From NCBI RefSeq assembly GCF_014189455.1, contig NZ_CP050296.1, forward strand, positions 3,034,001 to 3,098,000: a DNA stretch of 64,000 bases, given 5' to 3'. Of this stretch, positions 28,568 through 37,704 are shown one piece after another (position 1 is the first letter of the stretch; each line of letters opens with the position of its first letter). The translations under genes and the position numbers were made by a program. Below the pieces are notes generated by a model that was not told the DNA's origin, ran no database searches, and worked only from the letters and a program-made list of their open reading frames with translations. Source of the stretch: Mesorhizobium huakuii (GTDB lineage: Bacteria > Pseudomonadota > Alphaproteobacteria > Rhizobiales > Rhizobiaceae).

Positions 28568-29629
28568 TCAAGCCATTGCGTGGCGGTGATTGGCCGAATA
28601 GTGCCCGGTCAGATGATGCTCAAGCTGCCGCTCAATGTCGGTCAGCAGGCTTGAAGCGCCGAAGCGGAACAGCTCCGGCTCCAGCCACGGCCGGCCGAGC
28701 TCCTCCTTCATCAGCACAAGCCAATCGAGCGAGGCCTTTGCCGTGGAAATGCCGCCGGCCGGCTTGAAACCGATGAGATAGCCGGTTTCCTCGAAATACG
28801 CCCTGATGGCGCGCACCATGGCCAGCCCGACGGGCAGCGTCGCATTGACGCTTTCCTTGCCGGTCGAGGTCTTGATGAAGTCGGCGCCCGCCATCATCGC
28901 CACCATCGAGGCCAGCATGACATTGCGCAAAGTGGCAAGGTCGCCGGTGCCCAGAATGACTTTCAGATGCGCGTCGCCGCAGGCGGCGCGCATCGAGACG
29001 ATCTCGTTGTAAAGCTCCCGCCATTTGGCGCCGAACACCAGCCCGCGCGGAATGACGACGTCGATCTCGTCGGCGCCGTCGCGCACCGAGGCCTCGATCT
29101 CCTGCAGGCGGGTCGACAGCGGCGCCAGCCCATGCGGAAAGGCAGTGGAGACGGCGGCGACATGAATGCCGGTGCCGCGCACGGCGTCCACCGCGGTGGC
29201 GACGAAGGGATGGTAGACGCAGACAACGGCTGGCCGGATGGTCTCGCCCGCAATGCCGAGCCCTTCGACGATGTCGCGGCGGAACGGATTGATCGCTTTG
29301 GCGCAGAGCCGGCGCACGCGCTCCTCGGTGTCGTTGGAGTTCAGCGTCGTCAGGTCCATGCAGGCGACGGCGCGCAGCAGCCATGCCGCCTGGTTGTCGG
29401 CCTTGATCGAGCGCCGCTTGGTTAGGCTGGCGACCCGGCGTTCCAGCGCCGAGCGGTTGACGCTGCGCACCGATTCCATGAAGCCGAGGTCGAGTTTCAT
29501 GCCCGGATTGCGCGCGATGCGATGGTCCAGCGGTACGGGGGTGTTGGCGGCGGCGCGCGCCGGCAGGGGCGTCACCTTGGTGCCAAGATCGGCTTCGCGG
29601 ATTGTGCTGCTCATCTCCTGCCCTTTCAT
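28568..29629 (-). CDS. deoC: deoxyribose-phosphate aldolase, eukaryote-type
   Basis: 353 residues, longer than the roughly 250-residue enterobacterial enzyme and similar in layout to animal DERA. It cleaves 2-deoxyribose-5-phosphate to glyceraldehyde-3-phosphate and acetaldehyde. The Schiff-base lysine lies in DFIKTSTGKESVNATLPV (about 229-246), and GFKPAGGIS holds the second lysine (about 265). The C-terminal part ...ELFRFGASSLLTDIERQLEHHLTGHYS is also DERA-like. The start is uncertain: ATG 29629 or ATG 29614. It is transcribed ahead of the two-domain aldehyde dehydrogenase. Confidence 0.92.
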   Translation of the reverse strand: MKGQEMSSTIREADLGTKVTPLPARAAANTPVPLDHRIARNPGMKLDLGFMESVRSVNRSALERRVASLTKRRSIKADNQAAWLLRAVACMDLTTLNSNDTEERVRRLCAKAINPFRRDIVEGLGIAGETIRPAVVCVYHPFVATAVDAVRGTGIHVAAVSTAFPHGLAPLSTRLQEIEASVRDGADEIDVVIPRGLVFGAKWRELYNEIVSMRAACGDAHLKVILGTGDLATLRNVMLASMVAMMAGADFIKTSTGKESVNATLPVGLAMVRAIRAYFEETGYLIGFKPAGGISTAKASLDWLVLMKEELGRPWLEPELFRFGASSLLTDIERQLEHHLTGHYSANHRHAMA

Positions 29630-29801
29630 TCAGCGACTTGCGCTTATGTCTTGGTGCGCGTCGTTTCCCGGCGCGAACAAAGATAGCCCGTGAAGTCGTG
29701 CTTCACGAGTCCTCAAGCGAGGGATAGCTGAAAAAGGCCGCAAAAGCAGCTAGTTTTTGACCGCATGGTCAAAATGCAGGTTCGAGGTGTCGGCGTCCGG
29801 C

Positions 29802-30629
29802 TCAGCCGACGAAGGCGCGCTCGACGACGAAAGTCGCGGGATGGCTGAGCGAGCCTTCCTGGAAGCCGAGGCTTTCGGCGAGTTCCTTGACGTCCTTCAG
29901 CATATGCATAGAGCCGCAGATCATGATGCGGTCCGTTTCCGGATTGAGCTTCTCGATGCCGAGGTCGGCGTAGAACTTGCCCGAGCCGATCAGCGCGGTG
30001 ATTCGGCCCATGCGGGCCGATTCTTCACGGGTCGTCGAATTGTAGAGCGTGACGCGCCCGGTGGTCAGCTCACCGATCAGCGGATCGCTTTCCAGCGCCG
30101 CCACCAATTCCTGGCCGTAGGTCAGCTCGGCATTGTCGCGGCAGGTATGCGTCAGGATCAGCTGATCGAACTTTTCGTAGGTGTCGGGGTCGCGCAGCAG
30201 GCTGGCGAAGGGCGCGATGCCGGTGCCGGTCGAAATCATGAACAGCCGCTTGGCCGGGGTCAGCGCGTCGACCACCAGCGTGCCGGTCGACTTCTGACGC
30301 ATGATAACGGTGTCGCCGACTTGGATCTTCTGCAGTTCCGAGGTCAGCGGGCCGTCCGGCACCTTGATCGAGAAGAATTCCAGCTCTTCGTCCCAGGCCG
30401 GGCTCGCCACCGAATAGGCGCGGAACACCGGCTTCTCGGCATTGGGCAGGCCGATCATGACGAACTCGCCGGAGCGGAAGCGCAGCGACTGCGGACGGGT
30501 GATGCGGAACGAGAACAGCCGGTCGGTGTAGTGCTTCACCGAGACGACGGTCTCGGCATAGACATTCGCCGGAATCGGAAACTGCAGCGGGCGGGCGCCG
30601 GCGGTGTCGAGAGCGGATGTGGTGTTCAT
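29802..30629 (-). CDS. fpr: ferredoxin-NADP(+) reductase
   Basis: 275 residues from ATG 30629. FAD-binding motif FRAYSVAS (RxYS type, about 92-99), NADP-binding MISTGTGIAPFASLLRD (about 154-170), the MICGSMHMLKDV segment, and the C-terminal AFVG tail are typical of the bacterial plant-type FPR subgroup. It exchanges electrons between NADPH and ferredoxin or flavodoxin and is often part of the oxidative-stress response. It is divergent from the hydantoinase operon across 220 bp and appears monocistronic. Confidence 0.92.
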   Translation of the reverse strand: MNTTSALDTAGARPLQFPIPANVYAETVVSVKHYTDRLFSFRITRPQSLRFRSGEFVMIGLPNAEKPVFRAYSVASPAWDEELEFFSIKVPDGPLTSELQKIQVGDTVIMRQKSTGTLVVDALTPAKRLFMISTGTGIAPFASLLRDPDTYEKFDQLILTHTCRDNAELTYGQELVAALESDPLIGELTTGRVTLYNSTTREESARMGRITALIGSGKFYADLGIEKLNPETDRIMICGSMHMLKDVKELAESLGFQEGSLSHPATFVVERAFVG

Positions 30630-30758
30630 CAAATCCAACTTTCTGGCCCAACAAGGGACGCGGGCGCCAAACTTTCACCTGCGCGCCCGGCCCGTTCAGG
30701 TCCCGGCGTGCTGTTCGCACACTCCAAAGCGGTAAGCTCTTGTGTCCGGAATTTATTA

Positions 30759-30764
30759 GTATAC
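30759..30764. promoter_or_regulatory. possible operator in the fpr-hyuA divergent region
   Basis: GTATAC sits within TTATTAGTATACAAACG, about 90 bp upstream of hyuA. Many GntR-FCD regulators bind GTATAC-centred sites, but no such regulator is encoded next to it, so this is only a candidate. Confidence 0.2.
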
Positions 30765-30849
30765 AAACGATATTTGCGTCAAGATGCTACCTTAAAACAC
30801 CTTTCCAAACTGACGCATATCCGTAGTCCCAGCGTTTCGGGTTTCGACG

Positions 30850-32934
30850 ATGAAAGAGAATTTTCCCGCGCAAGCGCGCCATTCCCAGGGAAATGTTGTT
30901 GCCGGCATCGATGTCGGCGGGACCTTCACCGACCTGCTTCTGATCGACGGCAAGGACGGCGGCAAGGTGCATATCGCCAAGACGCCGACGACGGTCGACA
31001 ACCAGGCCTTCGGCGTGGTTTCAGCACTTGGCGCCACCGGATTTGCGATCGACGGCATCGACCTCATCGTGCATGGCACGACCACCACCACCAATGCGGT
31101 GCTGGAGCGCCGGCTGGCCAAGACCGGCATGATCACCACGCGCGGCTTTCGCGACGTGATCGAGCTTGGCCGGCGCACACGGCCGCAACCCTATGGCATG
31201 ACCGGCAGTTTCGTCCCGATCATCCCGCGCAATCTCAGGCTCGAAGTGTCGGAGCGCGTCGAGGCATCCGGAACCGTGCGCACGCCGCTCGACGAAGCCG
31301 AAATGCGCGAGGCGGTTAGGGCGCTCATTGCGGCCGGCTGCGAATCCCTCGTCATCCATTTCCTGCATTCCTACGCCAACCCTTCGCATGAGCGGCGCGC
31401 CGCCGAGATCGCCGTCGAACTCTGGCCGAACAGCTACATCACCACGGGCCATGCGCTGCTGTCGGAAGCGCGCGAATTCGAGCGTGGCGTCACTGCCTCG
31501 GTCAACGCCTCGGTGCAGCCGATCCTCGAGCGCTATGTCGAGCGGCTGCGCAAGGAACTGGCGGCAAAAGGCTATGCCCGCGACTTCCTGATCATGAACG
31601 GCAATGGCGGCATGATCTCGGCCCGCTTCGTCACACGTGAGTCGGCCAAGACGGTGATGTCCGGCCCGGCCTCCGGGGTGATTGCCGCCGCCTATACCGG
31701 CAAGCGCGCCGGTTTCGAAAACCTCGTCACCTACGACATGGGCGGCACCTCGACCGACGTGGCCCTGATCCGCAACGCCGAGCCGGCGGTGTCGAACGAG
31801 ATCGAGATCGAATACGCGATGCCCATCCATGTGCCGATGGTGGCGGTGCACACGGTCGGCGCCGGCGGCGGGTCGATCGCCCGCGTCGACGCGGCCGGCC
31901 TGATCCAGATCGGCCCGGAAAGCGCCGGCGCCAATCCCGGCCCGATCTGCTATGGCCGCGGCGGGCTGGAGCCGACCATCACCGACGCCAACCTAGTGCT
32001 CGGCCGGCTGGCGCCGAAGAAGCTGCTGGCGGTTGAAAACCCGGTCACGTCAGAGCGCGTCACCGGCATTTTCGCGGACAAGATCGGCAAACCGACCGGC
32101 CTGTCCGGCGTCGAGGCTGCGGGTGCGGTTCTGCGGCTCGGCAACATGAAGATGGCCGGCGCCATCCGCATGGTCTCGGTGTCGCGCGGCCATGATCCAC
32201 GCGATTTCGCGCTGTTCGCCTTTGGCGGCGCCGGGCCGCTGCATGCCACCGCACTGGCGCGTGAACTCGGTCTGCCGCGTGTGCTGGTGCCGGCGCGGCC
32301 GGGCATCACCAACGCGCTCGGCTGCGTCGTCGCCGATCTGCGGCACGACTTCGTCAACACCATCAACCAGCCGGTGGCTGTGCTCGATGAATCCCAGCTC
32401 CACTCCGTATTGGAACGGCACCGAAACGAAGGCGAGGAGCTGATCGCCAAGGAAGCGGTGAAGCCGCAGACGATCCGCGTCACCCACTCCGCCGACATGC
32501 AGTTCGTCGGCCAGACCCACATCATCAACGTGCCGCTGCCGTCTTCGTCCGTGACACGGCAGGAACTGCAAGCCCTGTTCGAAAAGGCCTATTTCGCCCG
32601 TTTCAAGGTCGAGCTGCCGGAAATCCGCGCCAACCTCGTCAACCTCAACACATCGGTCACCGGCGTCAGGCCGGCGATCGACCTGTCGCGGCTGATCGAC
32701 CCGGCCGGGCGCGCCAAGACGCTCGAAGAGGCAAGGCGCGAGATCCGGCCGGTCTGGTACGCGGGCCAGTGGCACGACACGCCGGTGTATGCTCGCGAAA
32801 AACTGCCGCTCGATGCCGTCATCGACGGCCCGGCGATCCTCGAACAGATGGACGCCACCACCGTGCTCGAACCCGGCGACCGCGCAAGATCGGATGCCGA
32901 CGGCAACATCATCATCGACATTGGCGAGGCCTGA
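30850..32934 (+). CDS. hyuA: hydantoinase/oxoprolinase subunit A (HyuA, N-methylhydantoinase A type)
   Basis: 694 residues. The N-terminus AGIDVGGTFTDLLLID carries the first phosphate-binding glycines of the ASKHA ATPase fold. GTTTTTNAVLERR, YDMGGTSTDVALI, VHTVGAGGGSIARVD and ALFAFGGAGPLHA are the hallmark segments of the HyuA/5-oxoprolinase family. With HyuB it performs ATP-dependent opening of a cyclic amide ring such as hydantoin, N-methylhydantoin or 5-oxoproline. Start ATG 30850 follows a 220-bp divergent region. hyuB starts 2 bp after the stop, giving one transcript. Confidence 0.92.
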   Translation: MKENFPAQARHSQGNVVAGIDVGGTFTDLLLIDGKDGGKVHIAKTPTTVDNQAFGVVSALGATGFAIDGIDLIVHGTTTTTNAVLERRLAKTGMITTRGFRDVIELGRRTRPQPYGMTGSFVPIIPRNLRLEVSERVEASGTVRTPLDEAEMREAVRALIAAGCESLVIHFLHSYANPSHERRAAEIAVELWPNSYITTGHALLSEAREFERGVTASVNASVQPILERYVERLRKELAAKGYARDFLIMNGNGGMISARFVTRESAKTVMSGPASGVIAAAYTGKRAGFENLVTYDMGGTSTDVALIRNAEPAVSNEIEIEYAMPIHVPMVAVHTVGAGGGSIARVDAAGLIQIGPESAGANPGPICYGRGGLEPTITDANLVLGRLAPKKLLAVENPVTSERVTGIFADKIGKPTGLSGVEAAGAVLRLGNMKMAGAIRMVSVSRGHDPRDFALFAFGGAGPLHATALARELGLPRVLVPARPGITNALGCVVADLRHDFVNTINQPVAVLDESQLHSVLERHRNEGEELIAKEAVKPQTIRVTHSADMQFVGQTHIINVPLPSSSVTRQELQALFEKAYFARFKVELPEIRANLVNLNTSVTGVRPAIDLSRLIDPAGRAKTLEEARREIRPVWYAGQWHDTPVYAREKLPLDAVIDGPAILEQMDATTVLEPGDRARSDADGNIIIDIGEA

Positions 32935-32936
32935 GA

Positions 32937-34676
32937 ATGAAACTCGACGCCATCACGCTTTCGGTCCTCCAGGCTGCTTTGCAGCAGGTCTGCGACGAGA
33001 TGGACCTGACATTCTCCCGCGCCGCCTTCTCCCCGGTCATTGCGGAAGCCAATGACCGCTCCGACGGCATCTATTCGGCCGTCGACGGCTCGCTGATCGC
33101 ACAGGGAAGCCAGGGCCTGCCGGTGTTCGTCGGCGTCATGCAATATTCGACAAAAACGGTGATCGAGATGATCGCCGACGGTCGCTGCCTGGCCCCTGAG
33201 CCCGGCGACATCTACATCGTCAACGACCCCTATCTCGGCGGCACGCATCTGATGGATGTGCGCTTCGCCATGCCGGTCTACCGGGACGGCAAGATCTTCT
33301 GCTGGCTGTCCAACACCGGCCATTGGCCGGACATTGGCGGCTCGGTGCCGGGCGGCTTCTCGGCCTCCGCGACCGCGGTCGAACAGGAAGGCCTGCGGCT
33401 GCCGCCGGTGAAACTGTTCAAGAAGGGCGTGCTCGATCCCGAGATCTACGCCATCATCTGCTCCAACATCCGCGTCGCCGACCAGCGCATTGGCGACATC
33501 AGGGCGCAGGCCGCCGCGCTGCTGATCGGCCAGGACCGGCTCAATGGAATCTTGGATCGTTACGGAGATGAAACGGTTGTGGAGGCAATCGCCGAACTGC
33601 GCCGTCGCGCCGCCGAGCAGATGCGCGCCAACATCGCGGCCATTCCCGACGGCACCTATCGCTCCAAGGCCTTTGTCGATTCCGACGGGGTGATCAACGA
33701 GCCGCTGACCATCGCCCTCGCGGTGGAGAAGCAGGGCGATACTCTGACCTTCGATTTCTCCGGCTCGTCAAAACCCTGCGCCGGGCCGATGAACAGCGTG
33801 CTGGCGACGACGCTGTCCTCGGTCTACCTCGCCATGCGCCACATCTTTCCGGATGTGCCGATCAGTGCCGGCGCTTTCGAGCCGCTGATCGTCAAGCGGC
33901 CGGAAGGCACCTTCCTGGACGCCAAGTACCCGCGTCCCGTGTCGGGCTGTGCGGCCGAAGTCTCGCAGCGCATCGCCGAGGCGGTGTTCGCAGCGATGGT
34001 GCAGGCGTTGCCGGACAAGGTGACAGCAGCACCCGCCGGCTCCAGCGGCAATTTCGCGCTTGGCGGCAACGATCCGGCACGTGGCCGCGACTATGTCATG
34101 TACCAGATCTCCGGCGGCGGCTATGGCGGCAATTCGGGCCATGACGGCCTGACCAATGGCTGCTCGACCATCGGCATTTCGAAATCGCCGCCAGTCGAGA
34201 TCATGGAACAGGCCTTTCCGGTGCTCTACCGCCACTATGCCTTGCGCGAAGGCTCGGGAGGCGCCGGCAAGCATCGCGGCGGCTTTGGGCTCGCCTATGA
34301 GGTCGAGATCCTGCGCGGCGATGCCCGGGCCTCCTTCGTCATGGATCACGGTCGTTTCGGCCCGCAAGGCGCGCTCGGCGGCGGCGATGGCGCGGTCAAC
34401 ACGGTGACCGTGTTCCGCAACGGCGAGGAACACGTGCCGCCGCATCTGTCCAAGGAGCAGGACATCCCGCTGAAGGCCGGCGACCGCGTCCGCGTGGGCA
34501 CACCGGGCGGTGGCGGCTATGGCGATCCGCGCGAGCGTGATGCCGATCAAGTGCAGCGCGATGTGGCGCTGGGATACTACACCGCAGAGGAAGCCAGCCA
34601 AAAATTCGGCGTTGTCCTGTCGGCGGGCGATCTCACCGTTGACCGGGAGGCAACGGACAAGCACCGCGCTGGCTAA
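32937..34676 (+). CDS. hyuB: hydantoinase/oxoprolinase subunit B (HyuB)
   Basis: 579 residues from ATG 32937; the frame stays open further upstream inside hyuA but is not protein-like. Characteristic segments are FSRAAFSPVIAEANDRSDGI, VNDPYLGGTHLMDV, NTGHWPDIGGSVPGG, the glycine-rich GGGYGGNSGHDGLTNGCST, EGSGGAGKHRGGFG and the terminal TPGGGGYGDPRERD. It is the catalytic partner of HyuA. The following periplasmic binding protein and GcvT-like gene suggest uptake and breakdown of an N-methylated or cyclic amino-acid derivative, for example creatinine-derived N-methylhydantoin leading to sarcosine. The substrate is inferred. Confidence 0.92.
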   Translation: MKLDAITLSVLQAALQQVCDEMDLTFSRAAFSPVIAEANDRSDGIYSAVDGSLIAQGSQGLPVFVGVMQYSTKTVIEMIADGRCLAPEPGDIYIVNDPYLGGTHLMDVRFAMPVYRDGKIFCWLSNTGHWPDIGGSVPGGFSASATAVEQEGLRLPPVKLFKKGVLDPEIYAIICSNIRVADQRIGDIRAQAAALLIGQDRLNGILDRYGDETVVEAIAELRRRAAEQMRANIAAIPDGTYRSKAFVDSDGVINEPLTIALAVEKQGDTLTFDFSGSSKPCAGPMNSVLATTLSSVYLAMRHIFPDVPISAGAFEPLIVKRPEGTFLDAKYPRPVSGCAAEVSQRIAEAVFAAMVQALPDKVTAAPAGSSGNFALGGNDPARGRDYVMYQISGGGYGGNSGHDGLTNGCSTIGISKSPPVEIMEQAFPVLYRHYALREGSGGAGKHRGGFGLAYEVEILRGDARASFVMDHGRFGPQGALGGGDGAVNTVTVFRNGEEHVPPHLSKEQDIPLKAGDRVRVGTPGGGGYGDPRERDADQVQRDVALGYYTAEEASQKFGVVLSAGDLTVDREATDKHRAG

Positions 34677-34793
34677 CGCCCTCCTATGGCGCGGACCACC
34701 CGCCGCGCCGTGATCGCCGCATGACATGTCGCTTCCGTCTCCGCCGGAGGCACGAAAGCCCGTAGACTTCTCGTCCTCAACGGGATCTGGAAC

Positions 34794-35567
34794 ATGCGTC
34801 TTTTCGGTCGTTTCGTGCTTGCCGCTTCCGTCGCCCTCACGATTGCCACCGGCGCTGCCAGCGCCCAGGACAAGCTCAGGATCGGCACCGAGGGCGCCTA
34901 TCCGCCCTTCAACTACGCCAGTGCCGACGGCACGCTGGGCGGCTTCGACATCGATCTCGGCAAGGCGCTGTGCGCCGAAATGAAGGCCGAATGCGAATTC
35001 AATGTCCAGGATTTCGACGGCTCTATCCCCGCACTCCAGGCCGGCAAGTTCGACGCCATCATCAACATCACCATCACGCCGGAGCGGGCCGAGAAGGTGG
35101 AGTTCACCCACAAATACTACCAGACGCCGCCGGCCATCGCGGTGCCGAAGGATTCGACCATCGCCGGCACCTCGCCGGACGATTTGAAGGGCAAGGCGCT
35201 CGGCGTGCAGACCGCCACCATCCACCAGAAATTCGCCGAGCAGAAATATGCGGGCTCGACCGTCAAGGCCTATCCGACCGGTGACGACGCCCGCACCGAC
35301 ATGGCCAATGGCCGCCTCGACGCGATGATGGACGGCTCGATCATCCTGACCGAATGGCTGAAGAAGCCCGACGGCGCCTGCTGCAAGTTGCTCGGCACGC
35401 TGACCGCCGATCCGGTCATCCACGGCCCCGGCGTCGGCATCGCCCTGCAGAAGGGCAACAAGGAACTGGCGGATAAGTTCAATGCCGCCATCGACGCCTT
35501 GCGCGCCAGCGGAAAATACAAGGAAATCAACGACAAATACTTTGCCTTCGACGTCTACGGCAACTGA
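34794..35567 (+). CDS. amino-acid ABC transporter periplasmic binding protein (HisJ/ArgT type)
   Basis: 257 residues. Signal peptide MRLFGRFVLAASVALTIATG...ASA is followed by a family-3 solute-binding domain: RIGTEGAYPPFNYASADGTL, GGFDIDLGKALCAEM and FDAIINITITPERAEKVEFT are diagnostic. Cys in CEF and CCK suggests a disulfide. No permease or ATPase genes are adjacent, so it must share a transporter encoded elsewhere. It follows hyuB by 117 bp and may be coregulated with it. Confidence 0.9.
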   Translation: MRLFGRFVLAASVALTIATGAASAQDKLRIGTEGAYPPFNYASADGTLGGFDIDLGKALCAEMKAECEFNVQDFDGSIPALQAGKFDAIINITITPERAEKVEFTHKYYQTPPAIAVPKDSTIAGTSPDDLKGKALGVQTATIHQKFAEQKYAGSTVKAYPTGDDARTDMANGRLDAMMDGSIILTEWLKKPDGACCKLLGTLTADPVIHGPGVGIALQKGNKELADKFNAAIDALRASGKYKEINDKYFAFDVYGN

Positions 35568-35737
35568 GACCGTTTGGAAATTCTACTCTGGCGGCCATCT
35601 GAAGGCGTTTTCTGCGCTTCCGGTGCTCACGGACCTGAACGTCCGCTGCGCTCCGGTTCTCGAAACCACCAACATATGGCTCGCCAGAGCGAATTTCGAA
35701 ACGGTCTCTGCACAGCAAATACATGATGGAGATCTTC

Positions 35738-36853
35738 TTGGCTGAGCGGCGTTCCCCCTTTTACAGCAGCATTGTCGGGCTCGGCGCGACCATGGGTCGG
35801 GTCGGCGGCGATTTCATCTCGGCCAAGTACTATTCCGGCATCGCCGACGAGCACCTGAACACGCGCGCAAATGTCGGCGTGCAGGATCTCAGCACCATGG
35901 GCAAGATGGACATCAAGGGGCCGGACGCCGAGGCGCTGGTCAACCTTGTCATCGTCAACGATGCCGCGGCGATGAAACCGGGCCAGGTCCGCTATTCCAC
36001 CGTCTGCCGCGAGGACGGCGGCATCATGGACGACCTCACCGTGTTCCGGCTAGGACCGGAGCATTTCATGCTGGTCACCGGTTCGGTCAACCGCCTGAAG
36101 ATGCTGCCTTGGCTGCAGCACCATGCCGGAGGGCGAAAAGCCTATGTCACCGACATCACCGCCGCCGTCGCCTTCCCCACCATTCAGGGCCCGCGCTCGC
36201 GCGAATTGTTGAAGGCGCTGGTCGCAGAGGCCGACCTAGACGGCTTGAAGCGCTGGGCGTTCACCTCAGGCCAGATCAATGGCACAAGGGTGCTGATCTC
36301 GCGCACCGGCGTGACCGGTGAACTCGGCTTCGAACTCTTCGTGCCGGCCGACGAGGCAGCCTCCGTCTGGGATGCACTGATGCGGGCCGGCAAGGACTTC
36401 GGCCTGAAACCCTATGGCGTGCTGGCGATGTTCACGCTTGGCCTGGAAAAAGCCTATCCGGCGCATGGCATCGACATGGACGAGACCCGCACACCGTTCC
36501 ATGTCGGTCTCGACCGCTGGATCAAGTTCGACAAGGGCGATTTCATCGGCCGTGAGGCGCTGCTCAAAATCCGCGACAAGGGCCTCGACGAGCGCTGGAC
36601 CGGCCTGATCGTCGACGGCGACAAACCAGCGGCAACGGATGCGCGTGTGCTGGCCGAAGGCGAGGATGCCGGCATTGTCACCTACAGCGATCACGGCTAT
36701 TCACTCGGCAAGGTGCTGGCGACCGCGCATCTGCGCCTGCCTTTCACGGGGATAGGCACAGAACTAAGCGTCGATATTGACGGCGTGCCGACCCGCGCGG
36801 TGGTCGCGCCGATGCCGTTCTTCGATCCGGAGGGGGCGAGGTTGCGGGGCTAG
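35738..36853 (+). CDS. GcvT-like aminomethyltransferase (folate-dependent)
   Basis: 371 residues if started at TTG 35738, which has GGAG 6 nt upstream; ATG 35723 or 35726 would add 4-5 residues. The folate-binding aminomethyltransferase fold is shown by ANVGVQDLSTMGKMDIKGPDA, GGIMDDLTVFRL (catalytic Asp region), ISRTGVTGELGFELFVP and GLEKAYPAHGIDMDETRTPF. The protein is a paralogue of the glycine-cleavage T protein, and no gcvH or gcvP is present. Such stand-alone enzymes demethylate sarcosine, dimethylglycine or related compounds onto tetrahydrofolate, which fits the hydantoinase operon just upstream. Confidence 0.85.
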   Translation: MAERRSPFYSSIVGLGATMGRVGGDFISAKYYSGIADEHLNTRANVGVQDLSTMGKMDIKGPDAEALVNLVIVNDAAAMKPGQVRYSTVCREDGGIMDDLTVFRLGPEHFMLVTGSVNRLKMLPWLQHHAGGRKAYVTDITAAVAFPTIQGPRSRELLKALVAEADLDGLKRWAFTSGQINGTRVLISRTGVTGELGFELFVPADEAASVWDALMRAGKDFGLKPYGVLAMFTLGLEKAYPAHGIDMDETRTPFHVGLDRWIKFDKGDFIGREALLKIRDKGLDERWTGLIVDGDKPAATDARVLAEGEDAGIVTYSDHGYSLGKVLATAHLRLPFTGIGTELSVDIDGVPTRAVVAPMPFFDPEGARLRG

Positions 36854-36910
36854 CTTGGCTTGCCGGGAATCGTTTTGGCCTCGCCTCCGAGCTTATGATA
36901 AGATCTCCCA

Positions 36911-37118
36911 ATGAAGTCTCCGAGTTCAAGAATCGTCCGTTCCGCCAAGACAGGCCAGTTCGTTCTGACGAGCGTGCGCGGTGAGAAAATCAGCGCTGTG
37001 GAAGGGATGAAGCTGTCTCCCCCGCATGGGTGAAATACTTAGCCAGGGCGTGCGGCGCGGACTGTCCGGTGATGAACGGCGTTCGCTCATCAAGGAAGAA
37101 ATCCGCAAAAAGAAATAG
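36911..37118 (+). pseudogene. small putative antitoxin preceding Fic, one-base frameshift
   Basis: The zero frame gives RIVRSAKTGQFVL...EKISAVEGMKLSPPHG and stops early. If CTCCCCCG at about 37017-37024 had one C less, the frame would continue KLSPRMGEILSQGVRRGLSG-DERRSLIKEEIRKKK to TAG 37116-37118, a 68-residue basic protein. It ends 3 bp before the Fic gene. Small basic proteins of this length encoded immediately before Fic or Doc toxins are usually the antitoxin. I do not see the S/T-x-x-x-E-G/N inhibitory motif of VbhA-type antitoxins, so the subclass is open. Confidence 0.6.
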
Positions 37119-37121
37119 ACG

Positions 37122-37697
37122 TTGATCTATGCCGCCGAATTCGATCCGCTCTGCTATCCCGGCACGACGGTGCTTATCAATCTGCTGGACGTCAGCGACC
37201 AGGCCGAGCTTGATGAGGTCGAGCTCGCCCTGTTCCTGACTCGCGCCGATGAGCCTCTTCCGGCAGGCGAACTCGACTACGTTCACTACCTCAGCCTGCA
37301 CCGGCACTTGTTCCAGGATGTATATGGCTGGGCGGGTCAGGCGCGCACGATCCGCATCGGCAAGGCCGGCAGTTGGTTCTGTTATCCCGAACACATAGCC
37401 AGTGAGATGGCGCGGGTGTTCCGCGAACTCGGCAATCCCGACCACCTGGCTGATCTTGACAGAGTCAGCTTTGCGAAGCATCTGGCGCACATCATCGCCG
37501 AGATCAATGCCGTTCACCCATTTCGTGAAGGCAATGGCCGTACCCAGCTCACATTCCTTGCCATGCTCGCCGAGCACGCAGGCTTCACGTTCAACGCCGA
37601 TATCCTCGACCGTGACCGGGTGATCCAGGCTATGATTGACAGTTTCAGTGGGTCCGAAGCACCACTACAGGCTCTCATCGAAGACATCATCGCCTAG
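37122..37697 (+). CDS. fic: Fic-domain protein (AMPylase-type toxin)
   Basis: 191 residues from TTG 37122. The catalytic Fic motif is intact: NAVHPFREGNGRTQ (about 127-140), with His, the anion-binding Glu, and Asn-Gly-Arg for ATP. The upstream segment HRHLFQDVYGWAGQARTIRI and SWFCYPEHI (flap) are also typical. Such proteins usually transfer AMP to a target protein and arrest growth unless neutralised. The small upstream gene is the likely antitoxin. The stop is 8 bp from the convergent metI end. Confidence 0.9.
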   Translation: MIYAAEFDPLCYPGTTVLINLLDVSDQAELDEVELALFLTRADEPLPAGELDYVHYLSLHRHLFQDVYGWAGQARTIRIGKAGSWFCYPEHIASEMARVFRELGNPDHLADLDRVSFAKHLAHIIAEINAVHPFREGNGRTQLTFLAMLAEHAGFTFNADILDRDRVIQAMIDSFSGSEAPLQALIEDIIA

Positions 37698-37704
37698 CTC
37701 GCCG

